Shown: piece by piece, positions 1 through 6,300 of the stretch
Layout: each line of letters begins with the position of its first letter
How positions within the stretch are numbered: position 1 is the stretch's first letter
From: Frankia sp. AiPs1
Lineage (GTDB): Bacteria; Actinomycetota; Actinomycetes; Frankiales; Frankiaceae
Assembly: GCF_023716945.1 (NCBI RefSeq)
Contig: NZ_JAMQQF010000023.1
Span: 1 to 32,030, forward strand
DNA: 32,030 bases
Direction: 5' to 3'
Notes under the pieces: model-generated
Told to the model about the DNA's origin: nothing
Seen by the model: the letters and a program-made list of their open reading frames with translations, nothing else
The model's database searches: none
Made by a program: the position numbers and the translations under genes

Positions 1-123
1 GCCCTGGCCGCCGTGCTCACCGGCGCCGCCCCGCCGCGCGGCAGCCTCCCGGTCGCCGCGACCGCCCCCTCAGGCCGTCCCCTCCCCCGTGGCTTCGGCC
101 TGACCGCACTGCGTCCCTGCTGA
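1..123 (+). CDS. C-terminal fragment of a probable glycoside hydrolase family 3 protein (5' end outside window)
   Basis: The frame is open from base 1 to a TGA at 121-123 and gives about 40 residues. The segment reading VLTGAAPPRGSLPV followed by a PRGFGL tail resembles the C-terminal end of bacterial family 3 glycosidases and beta-N-acetylhexosaminidases, where a 'vLtG...P.GrLPv' stretch precedes the final beta strand. That resemblance is the only evidence; no catalytic residue is visible. It converges on the methyltransferase gene, leaving 13 bases between the two stop codons. It could be another secreted hydrolase with a similar tail. Confidence 0.4.
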   Translation, partial: ALAAVLTGAAPPRGSLPVAATAPSGRPLPRGFGLTALRPC

Positions 124-136
124 CCGCTGGCCCGGT

Positions 137-1015
137 CTACCGCTTGCGGCCGATGGCCCCGTAGGCACTGACCTGCGCGTCGGTCAGGTCGATCGGCACG
201 GCGACGTCGGGCCGCCAGCGGTGCACGGAGACCAGCCCCGGGTCGAGCAGCTCCAGGCCGCCGAACAGCGCCTCGACCTCGGCACGCGTCCGGGGCCGCA
301 GCGGGATCCCACGCGCACGGTAGGCCCTGGCGCCGGCCTCGATCGATGGGTCGTGGTCGGGCGTCAGATGGGACAGGACGAGGTAGCTGCCGGCCGGCAG
401 GGCCTCGACGTACCGGCGAACAATGCCGCCCGGGTCGTCGGAGTCGGGCAGGAAGTGGCCCACCGCGAGCAGCGACAGCGCCACCGGGCGGGACAGGTCG
501 AGGGTGTCCGTGACCTCCGGGGCGGTCAGGATCCGCTTGACGTCCCGCACGTCGGCGTCGAGGTAGGCGGTCCGCCCCGCCGGGGTGCCGGTGAGCAGCG
601 CGCGGGCATGGCTGAGCACGATCGGATCGTTGTCCACGTAGACGACCCGCGCGCCCTCGACGGCCTGCTGAGCGATCTCGTGCAGGTTCGGGCTGGTCGG
701 GATCCCCGTGCCGATGTCGAGGAACTGGTCGATGCCGGCCGCACCGGCCAGGTGGCGCACCGCCCGGGCCATGAACGCCCGGTTGGCGCGGGCGGCGATG
801 CTCGCGTTCGGCGCGACGGCCCGGGCCTGCTCGGCGGCCTCCCGATCGGCGGGGAAGTTGTCCTTCCCGCCCAGGTAGTAGTCGTACATCCGAGCCGGAT
901 GCGGCAGGTCCACCCGCAGGTCCACCGGCTTCGGGGCGTCGGCCATGGACCGCCACCACGGCGTTTCGCCCGAGCCCTCGGACGGTTGCGGATCCGTGCC
1001 GATCTCCGCGCTCAC
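137..1015 (-). CDS. S-adenosylmethionine-dependent methyltransferase, DUF574 (PF04672) family
   Basis: A protein of about 292 residues of the actinobacterial SAM-methyltransferase family often annotated DUF574. Diagnostic pieces are the N-terminal 'ARMYDYYLGGKDNF' block, the SAM-binding loop 'FLDIGTGIPTSPNLHE', and 'VVYVDNDPIVLSHARALL', where the acidic residue after the second beta strand should contact the SAM ribose. The substrate is unknown; members are abundant in Streptomyces and Frankia and often sit near regulators. I place the start at the GTG at 1015 because GGAGG lies five bases upstream. An internal ATG at 946 begins a product that matches the usual family N-terminus (MADAPKPVDLR) but has only a weak ribosome-binding site. 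The protein is complete and no catalytic oddity is seen. Confidence 0.85.
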   Translation of the reverse strand: MSAEIGTDPQPSEGSGETPWWRSMADAPKPVDLRVDLPHPARMYDYYLGGKDNFPADREAAEQARAVAPNASIAARANRAFMARAVRHLAGAAGIDQFLDIGTGIPTSPNLHEIAQQAVEGARVVYVDNDPIVLSHARALLTGTPAGRTAYLDADVRDVKRILTAPEVTDTLDLSRPVALSLLAVGHFLPDSDDPGGIVRRYVEALPAGSYLVLSHLTPDHDPSIEAGARAYRARGIPLRPRTRAEVEALFGGLELLDPGLVSVHRWRPDVAVPIDLTDAQVSAYGAIGRKR

Positions 1016-1419
1016 CGCTGCCTCCACTACGTTCGTCCGCCCCGATCGGCAACAACAGCCCGGGGTACCTGATGAGAGGATATGAGAGGTTTGCCCCCTG
1101 GTTCTCGGAGCCCCCGCCCCTCGATCCGGCCGGCACCCCGGGAAATCGACAGCGGCGGCGAAGCCGTTCGGATTCCCCCAGCGTGTGACGGTGGCCCGCG
1201 CCGAGATTCGTACACGTCGGGGATGGCGTCCCGTGAATCGGAGACCACCGGACCGGCGAACGCCGTCCCGCAGTTTCCCGCTTTCCCGGCCAGCGCCTGC
1301 ACGCGGCCGCCGGCGACTGGGCAAACGTTCGCCAACGCTCGAAAAACGAAGCCGCTGCTAGTTACGATGGAGATCGTGGAGGCCGCCGCCACGGCCGGCC
1401 GAGCTTCAGGGGGGCCACG
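1016..1419. other. Intergenic region between methyltransferase and decayed LLM gene
   Basis: About 400 bases between divergent genes. It should contain the promoters of both the minus-strand methyltransferase and the plus-strand pseudogene. Open frames cross it on both strands, but they show low-complexity Arg/Pro-rich translations without family similarity, and I read them as GC-bias artefacts. A less GC-rich patch near 1328-1372 is the likeliest promoter zone for the plus strand. No clear -35/-10 pair or palindrome stands out. Confidence 0.4.
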
Positions 1420-1690
1420 GTGCAGATCGGCGTGGTGCTGCCAGTATCGAATATCCCTGGAAACCGCCGTCCTACCTCGACGTGCGAGATCTCGCGCGGC
1501 GGGCGGAGTCCGCGAGATTCGACTCCGTCCGGGTCTTCGACCATCTCCTGTTCCACCCGCCCGGCGAACCGCCGAAGGCACCTGGGAATCCTGGACGGTG
1601 CGCACCGTTGCGCCGGTCGCCGAGGGCCTGCCCACACTCCCCTCGGCCAGCTCCCGCGCCCTCGTCGGAACCCCGCCCCGCCCGTCGTTG
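1420..1690 (+). pseudogene. Decayed N-terminal fragment of an LLM-class (luciferase-like) flavin/F420 oxidoreductase
   Basis: Starting at GTG 1420, after a G-rich Shine-Dalgarno stretch, the reading 'VQIGVVLP' matches the first beta strand of LLM-family proteins. The match then jumps frame. A second frame gives 'EYPWKPPSYLDVRDLARRAE' and 'FDSVRVFDHLLF', the conserved first third of this family. A third frame gives 'GTWESWTVRTVA' around 1576-1612. Three consecutive family blocks in three frames mean at least two frameshifts. The rest of the TIM barrel is missing and is replaced by low-complexity sequence leading into the tandem repeat at 1741. Only about 80 of an expected 280-330 residues remain. 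The end point is approximate. Confidence 0.6.
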
Positions 1691-1740
1691 CCGACGGTTT
1701 CCGCCGGTACGCCGCCCCTCGGCATCGACCATCTCGCACC

Positions 1741-1794
1741 AGCTCACGGCACAGCAGCACCTCACGACACAGCGCCAGCTCATGACACAGCAGC
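1741..1794 (+). repeat. 18-bp tandem repeat, three copies, just upstream of the Lys-Asp protein gene
   Basis: Three adjacent 18-base units, 1741-1758, 1759-1776 and 1777-1794, follow the pattern A(G/C)CTCA(C/T)G(G/A)CACAGC(A/G)(G/C)C. The array ends ten bases before the AAGGAGG ribosome-binding site of the next gene, so it would lie in the 5' untranslated region or promoter region of the cluster. It could be a simple minisatellite or a repeated operator. Confidence 0.8.
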
Positions 1795-1819
1795 AGCAAC
1801 GACAAGGAGGTTGGCGCCG

Positions 1820-2485
1820 ATGCCCTGGTCCATCGACGAAGGTCGCGTGATGCCGTTCCTGACGGCTGACGACCGTCGCAACGTGATGGCAGTGCTGTGG
1901 TCACGGCTGCAGAAGGACTCGACCGAGTCGCCGGAGGAGACCTCGGCCGAACTGCTGACCGCCGGGCTGCCCGGCACCTTCGCCAGGAGCCCGTCCGGCA
2001 AGTTCAAGGACTTCAAAGAAGGCAAGGACGGCAAGGACGGGAAGGACGGCAAAGACAGCAAGGACAGTAAGGACGGCAAGGAGGGGAAGGACAGCAAGGA
2101 ATGGAAGGATCTCAAGGACGGCAAGGACCTGAAGGACCTGAAGGACGGGAAGGAATTCAAGGACACCAAGGATTACGGAAAAGACACAAAAGATACCAAA
2201 GACGGTAAAGACCGGTGGGATCGGGCGGATCCGGGCGTTGGCGTGCCCACCACGCGCTTCCCGAACGACACGCCCAGCGGCTCACCCGTCGGCCCGCCCG
2301 GCGCCGAGTACCCGCCTGACCGGCGCACGAAGGACGGGAACCCGGCGGACGGTCACCCCGATGACGCCGAGTGGGCACGGGCGGCGGCGACCGGCCGCAC
2401 CGGCCACGATCCCGAGGACGTCGCCGCCACGCTCCGCGCCTCCCGGATCAACCGCTACCTGCGGCTGTCCGGCGTGGTGATCTGA
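1820..2485 (+). CDS. Lys-Asp/Glu triplet-repeat protein, candidate precursor of a modified peptide (RiPP-like)
   Basis: A 221-residue protein; the start at ATG 1820 is fixed by AAGGAGG at 1804-1810. Residues 1-60 form a leader-like region (MPWSIDEGRVMPFLTADDRR, then an amphipathic helix-like stretch and acidic S/E/T sequence). Residues 62-131 are 23 consecutive x-Lys-(Asp/Glu) triplets in which x is Gly, Ser, Thr, Leu, Phe or Trp, with one extra Tyr. Residues 132-221 are a Pro/Gly/Asp-rich tail ending in a basic segment (RASRINRYLRLSGVVI). There is no signal peptide or membrane segment. I recognise no named family. It heads a run of four genes encoding two ATP-grasp-related proteins and two 2-oxoglutarate-oxygenase-like enzymes, so the inferred role is substrate: a leader plus a repetitive core whose Lys amines and Asp/Glu carboxylates could be ligated or hydroxylated. 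A structural or metal/DNA-binding low-complexity protein is the alternative. The repeat segment is visibly less GC-rich than its flanks. Confidence 0.8.
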   Translation: MPWSIDEGRVMPFLTADDRRNVMAVLWSRLQKDSTESPEETSAELLTAGLPGTFARSPSGKFKDFKEGKDGKDGKDGKDSKDSKDGKEGKDSKEWKDLKDGKDLKDLKDGKEFKDTKDYGKDTKDTKDGKDRWDRADPGVGVPTTRFPNDTPSGSPVGPPGAEYPPDRRTKDGNPADGHPDDAEWARAAATGRTGHDPEDVAATLRASRINRYLRLSGVVI

Positions 2486-2497
2486 GCGAACGCCACG

Positions 2498-3430
2498 ATG
2501 ACCACCGAGACCGACGCCGCGGCGACCGCCTCCCACCCGCCGACAGCCCGGACCACACCCACGCCATCGACCACGCCCACGCCCACGCCATCGACCACGA
2601 CTGGCCTCACGTCCGCGCTGACCGAGGACGACCTGCTGATCGTCGCCGAGCCCGACGACGCGGTCGCCTCTTTCGTGGCCGAGTACCTGGACGAGGTCGG
2701 CCGGCGTGCCGTCGTCCTCGACCCCTTCCACGCGGCGCAACTGTTCACCGTCGCGGTGTCGGGCGGGTCCGCCCTCGTGACGCCCCGAGTGCCGATGTTG
2801 TTGCGGATTCCCCCGCCCCCGGTCGTCAGCGCCGGTGCGCGCCACGACGCGCAGTTCCAGTACCAGGAGTGCGTCGCCCAGCTGTGGGCTGCGGCCGCCC
2901 TTACCGACCTGCCCGTCGTGAACCGGCCGTCCGTCGTCGCATTCGGCACCGCCGTCTCCGGCTCGGCGGCCCGCACCGACCTGGCGGCCGGGCAACCGGT
3001 GAGTTCGGTCGAGGTCTTCTCCTCGACCTACCCCGACCCCGCGCGCCAGACCGACGAGGCGTGGTGGGTGCAGGACACCGTCACCCGGCAGACGACGCGC
3101 TGGCCGCAGCCGCCCGCGGCCGGCGGTCCGTTCCGGGCACGGTGGTCGGCGGCCGACCCGGTCTTTGAGGTCGTGGTGGTCCTCGCCGGGGCCGCCTGGC
3201 GATGCACGACCGCCGAGATCGACGACCTCGACCTGCCCGGCCGCAGCCTGGCGGTGGTCGAACGCCTCGGGCTCACCCTCGCCGCCCTGATCTGGCGGGT
3301 CGGCGACGACGGGGCCAGCGCCCACCTCGTCGACGTCGACCCGTTCCCGGGGCTCGACATGGTTCGCATGACCTGGCTCGGCCTCGGTCCGCATCTGCTC
3401 GCGGTCCTGTTCCCCGGATCGGCGGCCTGA
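2498..3430 (+). CDS. Degenerate ATP-grasp-like protein, paralogue-like partner of the downstream ligase
   Basis: 310 residues from ATG 2498, twelve bases after the repeat-protein stop; the ribosome-binding site is weak, suggesting coupling. Residues 18-36 are a Thr/Pro/Ser low-complexity stretch. The rest resembles the next protein in outline: an N-terminal domain with a 'LLRIPPPP' strand, a 'PVVNRPS' motif (residues 139-145, compare 'ANRPS' in the partner) and a C-terminal 'HLVDVDPFPGLD' that lines up with the partner's 'WVLEANPMPGYD'. The central ATP-grasp lysine motif (KPLSG in the partner) is not apparent, and the metal-binding Glu/Asn positions read Asp/Asp. I infer a diverged, possibly inactive ATP-grasp homologue that may form a complex with the ligase or bind the precursor. 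No direct family assignment is secure. Confidence 0.65.
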   Translation: MTTETDAAATASHPPTARTTPTPSTTPTPTPSTTTGLTSALTEDDLLIVAEPDDAVASFVAEYLDEVGRRAVVLDPFHAAQLFTVAVSGGSALVTPRVPMLLRIPPPPVVSAGARHDAQFQYQECVAQLWAAAALTDLPVVNRPSVVAFGTAVSGSAARTDLAAGQPVSSVEVFSSTYPDPARQTDEAWWVQDTVTRQTTRWPQPPAAGGPFRARWSAADPVFEVVVVLAGAAWRCTTAEIDDLDLPGRSLAVVERLGLTLAALIWRVGDDGASAHLVDVDPFPGLDMVRMTWLGLGPHLLAVLFPGSAA

Positions 3431-3431
3431 G

Positions 3432-4571
3432 GTGGAGAGTTCAGACAGCCGGGCCGAGCCGCCGCGCGGCGCAGGTGACGGCCCACCCGTCCACGGCACC
3501 GCGCCGATCTACGCGATCGGGCTGGGCTCGGACGGCACCTGGCGGCACTTCCTCGACGCGACGGGCCGGCACGGGGCCGGCGTCGTCGCGATCGACCTCG
3601 CCGACGTCGTGCGCACCGGCGACTGGCGGCTGGCGATTCCGGACGACGGAGCCAGTCGGCTCGTCACCGGCCAGCAGGCGGTCGACCTGGACCCGGCGGG
3701 CGGGTACTTCGTTCGGCTCGCCGACCTGTCCAGCCTGGAAGCCGTCCCGCGGCTGGCGGCCCGGTGGCGCGCGCTCGTCGGCGCTCTGGCAGCGTGGCTC
3801 GACCACGTGCCGGGGCCCGTCGCCAACCGGCCGAGCGCCTGGGCGGACAACGGCACGAAGCCGCTGCACGAGGCTCGACTCGCCCGGGCGGGCTTCTCGG
3901 TACCGGAGAGTCTGACCAGCTCCGACGGCGAGCGGCTGCGGACGTTCGCCGCGGCCGGACCGACGATCGTCAAGCCGCTGTCGGGAGTGCGCGCCCGAAC
4001 CCGACGCGTCGACCCGGCGGAGTTCACCGTGGCCGCCGGCTTCACCACCGGGCGGGGCCCGGTGCACCTCCAGCGGTACGTGGCGGGAGTGGACGTCCGC
4101 GTCCACATCTGCGGTGGTGCCGTCCACGCCCAGCAGATCGTTCGACGACGCCCCGACGGGGACGGCCAGGGCGCCGCGGCGGTCGACTACCGCGAACTCG
4201 ACGCCGCCGACCTCGAGTTCCGCGACGTCGACCTGCCCGGCGCCCTGGTGAGGCTGCTCGTCGCCGCGACCGCCGAGTCCGGCCTGCTGCTCGCCGGCTG
4301 GGACCTGCGTGTCGACGGGGACCGGTACTGGGTGCTGGAGGCGAACCCGATGCCCGGCTACGACTGGTACGACCGCCGGGCCGGCGGCGCCGTCACCGCC
4401 TCCTTGGTCGACCTGCTCACCCGCCGCCCAGCCGTCTCCGAACCCGCCATCACCCGGCCCACCGTCGACCGGCCCACCGTCGACCAGCCCACCGTCGACC
4501 AGCCGGCCGTCGACCACGCCGCACCTGCCACGACGACAGCCACCGGACCCGTTGCGAGGAGGATGGGATGA
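3432..4571 (+). CDS. ATP-grasp ligase (RimK/glutathione-synthetase-like), candidate peptide-modifying enzyme
   Basis: 379 residues from GTG 3432, one base after the upstream stop, so translation is probably coupled. The ATP-grasp fold is indicated by 'ANRPSAWADNGTKPLHEARL' (131-150), the nucleotide-binding lysine in 'IVKPLSGVR' (Lys181), 'YVAGVDVRVHICGG' (217-229), 'LAGWDLRVDGDRYW' with Asp291, and the metal-binding 'LEANPMPGYD' (Glu303, Asn305). Such enzymes activate a carboxylate as an acyl phosphate and join it to an amine, hydroxyl or thiol. With a Lys-Asp repeat protein in the same cluster, side-chain amide formation or addition of an amino acid to the repeats is an attractive inference. 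Residues 341-363 are a PTVDxP repeat encoded by a 15-bp minisatellite, followed by a basic tail, probably disordered. The stop overlaps the next start by four bases (ATGA). Confidence 0.85.
   Translation: MESSDSRAEPPRGAGDGPPVHGTAPIYAIGLGSDGTWRHFLDATGRHGAGVVAIDLADVVRTGDWRLAIPDDGASRLVTGQQAVDLDPAGGYFVRLADLSSLEAVPRLAARWRALVGALAAWLDHVPGPVANRPSAWADNGTKPLHEARLARAGFSVPESLTSSDGERLRTFAAAGPTIVKPLSGVRARTRRVDPAEFTVAAGFTTGRGPVHLQRYVAGVDVRVHICGGAVHAQQIVRRRPDGDGQGAAAVDYRELDAADLEFRDVDLPGALVRLLVAATAESGLLLAGWDLRVDGDRYWVLEANPMPGYDWYDRRAGGAVTASLVDLLTRRPAVSEPAITRPTVDRPTVDQPTVDQPAVDHAAPATTTATGPVARRMG
4456..4515 (+). repeat. 15-bp in-frame tandem repeat, four copies, near the ATP-grasp C-terminus
   Basis: Units 4456-4470, 4471-4485, 4486-4500 and 4501-4515 follow (G/A)GCC(C/G)(A/G)CCGTCGACC; the first two are identical. 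The unit encodes the repeated Pro-Thr-Val-Asp-(Arg/Gln) tail of the ligase. Being a multiple of three, copy-number change would not break the frame. Confidence 0.9.
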
Positions 4572-5347
4572 CCACGATCACGACGACGGCCACGACCACG
4601 ACCACAGCCGCGGGGACGACCGCGGCCAGGTCCACGGCTCGACCGGACATCTCGACCGTGCGGCTGCTGTCGGTGCAGGAGGCCGAGGAGGTCCGGGACG
4701 CGGTGTACCGGGAGCGGCCGAGCTGGATCGAGCGAGGTGCCGGCTTCCACACCCTCGGCACGCCCAGTTACCTCGATCTCACGCCGAACTCGCAGGCGGG
4801 CGACTACCACGATCGCGCCGCGCGGCACCGGCCGCTGCTCTGGGATCGGTTCGGCTGGCTCTACAACCGGCTCGGGGCCGCACTCGTCGACATCCTCGAC
4901 GCCCCGGTCCGCTACACCGAGCGGTATGCGCTGCCCGGGTTTCACGTGTGGTTCACCGAGGCCGTGTTCACCCGCCCACGCGCATCCGTGCACTTCGACC
5001 TCCAGTACCGGCTCTTCGACTGGCCCGGTGAGGTCGACGCCAGTCGGGTGTTCTCGTTCACCCTGCCGCTGCGGGTGCCCGCAGCCGGCGGCGGGCTCAA
5101 CACCTGGCCGGTCAGCCACGCCACGTTCCTGTCGGCGATGCGGCGGGATCTGATCGACAGTGTCGGCGACCTGCGCCGCTTCCACCCGCTTCAGTACGTG
5201 CCGTACAGCCCCGGTGAGCTCGTCGTGCACTCCGGGCTGCTGCTGCACCAGATCGCCCCGTCGGTGTCGGTGCGTCCGGGGGACGAGCGGCTGACCCTCC
5301 AGGGGCACGGCATCTGGAGCGGCGACTCCTGGCTGCTCTACTGGTGA
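4568..5347 (+). CDS. Fe(II)/2-oxoglutarate-dependent oxygenase-like protein
   Basis: 259 residues from ATG 4568; the start overlaps the ligase stop by four bases and is preceded by AGGAGG. Residues 1-19 are nearly pure Thr/Ala, an odd low-complexity leader. The body has the pieces of a double-stranded beta-helix oxygenase: a His-x-Asp motif in 'SVHFDLQYRLF' (His142, Asp144), a distal 'GELVVHSGLLLHQIAPS' where His227 (less likely His221) would complete the iron triad, and Arg241 in 'DERLTLQGHG' placed to bind 2-oxoglutarate. The spacing fits prolyl-hydroxylase or phytanoyl-type enzymes, but I do not recognise the exact family. Operon position suggests it hydroxylates or otherwise oxidises the Lys-Asp repeat protein. 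The substrate is inferred only. Confidence 0.75.
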   Translation: MTTITTTATTTTTAAGTTAARSTARPDISTVRLLSVQEAEEVRDAVYRERPSWIERGAGFHTLGTPSYLDLTPNSQAGDYHDRAARHRPLLWDRFGWLYNRLGAALVDILDAPVRYTERYALPGFHVWFTEAVFTRPRASVHFDLQYRLFDWPGEVDASRVFSFTLPLRVPAAGGGLNTWPVSHATFLSAMRRDLIDSVGDLRRFHPLQYVPYSPGELVVHSGLLLHQIAPSVSVRPGDERLTLQGHGIWSGDSWLLYW

Positions 5348-5391
5348 AACTGCTCCACTGGCGAAGCTGATCCGCTGGTGAAGCTGCCCGG
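5341..5391 (+). repeat. 17-bp tandem repeat, three copies, between the two oxygenase genes
   Basis: Units 5341-5357, 5358-5374 and 5375-5391 follow CTGG(T/C)GAA(G/A)CTG followed by five variable bases. The first unit contains the TGA stop of the upstream oxygenase gene. The repeat fills nearly all of the spacer, so the distance to the next ribosome-binding site (5401-5406) depends on copy number. Confidence 0.85.
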
Positions 5392-5413
5392 ACCGGGGAA
5401 GGGGAGCAGTCGG

Positions 5414-6223
5414 ATGGCGGTGCTGACGGCGGCGGATCGCGACGCGTTCGTCGAACGCGGCTTCTGCGTGCTGCGGGCGGCGTTCACCGCCACCCAGGCG
5501 GCCGCGGCCCGTGGGGCGGTCTGGCGGCGGATGACGCAGAAGGCCGGCATCCGCGAGGACGACCCGAGCACCTGGCCGCCGGGCTACGACATCGAGGAGC
5601 GGCTTGCGGTGCCGGAGGTGCTCGCCTGCTTCACCGACCCGCTCGCCCACGCGATCGAGGAACTCGTCGGTCCCGGCCGGTGGCGCGGCGAGCGCGGCTG
5701 GGGGTTCTGGCCGGTGAACTTCAGTCACGGCGCCGGCGACCCGCGTGCGGTGCCGACCGCCGGCTGGCACGTCGACGGCAACTGGTTCCGGCACACCCTC
5801 GACGCGTCCCGGCAGGGTCTGCTGGTCATCGGCCTGTTCTCGGACGTCGAGCCGGGCGGCGGCGCGACGCTGGTGGCGGAGGGATCCCACCGCCGCACCG
5901 CGCGAGTGCTCGCCGAGCATCCCGGCGGCCTGACTCACCTGGAGCTGTTCGACGCCGTCCTCGCCGAGCCCATCGGTACCTTCACCGAGTTGACCGGAGC
6001 GGCCGGGGACGTGGTCCTCGCCCACCCGTTCCTGTTCCACACCCGCGGGTTCAAACGAACCGGATCACCCAGGTTCATCAGCAACACCGAGGCAGGGCTG
6101 CGCGCTCCCCTGCGCCTCGACCGTGCGGACGACGCCGATTACTCGGTGCTCGAACGCTCGATCCGCGCCGCCCTCGCCGCCCCGCCCCCGACCTTCACCG
6201 CCCCCCTGCGCTGCCGCTTCTGA
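5414..6223 (+). CDS. Phytanoyl-CoA dioxygenase (PhyH)-family Fe(II)/2-oxoglutarate oxygenase
   Basis: 269 residues. The start at ATG 5414 is chosen because GGGGAG lies seven bases upstream; the in-frame GTG at 5378 lies inside the spacer repeat. It is a typical PhyH-like protein: N-terminal 'FVERGFCVLRAAF', the iron-binding 'GWHVDGNWF' (His119, Asp121), 'LFSDVEPGGGATLVAEGSHR' (141-160), and 'GDVVLAHPFLFHTRG' with distal His209, followed by Arg220 for 2-oxoglutarate. Members hydroxylate small molecules, lipids or peptide side chains. It is the last gene of the cluster and differs clearly from the oxygenase before it, so two separate oxidations are likely. A strong hairpin follows twelve bases after the stop. 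Confidence 0.88.
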   Translation: MAVLTAADRDAFVERGFCVLRAAFTATQAAAARGAVWRRMTQKAGIREDDPSTWPPGYDIEERLAVPEVLACFTDPLAHAIEELVGPGRWRGERGWGFWPVNFSHGAGDPRAVPTAGWHVDGNWFRHTLDASRQGLLVIGLFSDVEPGGGATLVAEGSHRRTARVLAEHPGGLTHLELFDAVLAEPIGTFTELTGAAGDVVLAHPFLFHTRGFKRTGSPRFISNTEAGLRAPLRLDRADDADYSVLERSIRAALAAPPPTFTAPLRCRF

Positions 6224-6234
6224 TCGGCACCGCC

Positions 6235-6259
6235 CCGTGAGCCGGTGGCCGGCTCACGG
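6235..6259. terminator. Hairpin terminator between convergent genes
   Basis: A perfect 11-bp stem, CCGTGAGCCGG (6235-6245) and CCGGCTCACGG (6249-6259), with a TGG loop. It sits twelve bases after the PhyH gene and before the 3' end of the convergent MarR gene. There is no T tract, as is common in actinobacteria, and it can work in both directions. Confidence 0.75.
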
Positions 6260-6300
6260 CACGCGGAGACGACCCGCGCGGGTCGGAGGACCTGCTCCGC

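Noticed and set aside
221-1072. Long plus-strand open frame opposite the DUF574 methyltransferase
   Set aside because: Its translation is Arg/Gly/Val-rich without family motifs and it is fully antisense to a clear gene; GC bias explains it.
1741-1794. CRISPR array
   Set aside because: Units are contiguous with no spacers and only three copies; the same holds for the other tandem arrays in the window.
1999-2215. Lys-Asp repeats as a collagen-like structural protein
   Set aside because: Gly is not at every third position and Pro is absent in the repeat; the invariant residues are Lys and Asp/Glu, which does not fit a collagen helix.
4358-6040. 560-codon minus-strand frame across the oxygenase genes
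   Set aside because: Crosses three well-supported plus-strand genes and shows only Arg/Gly/Pro-rich sequence.
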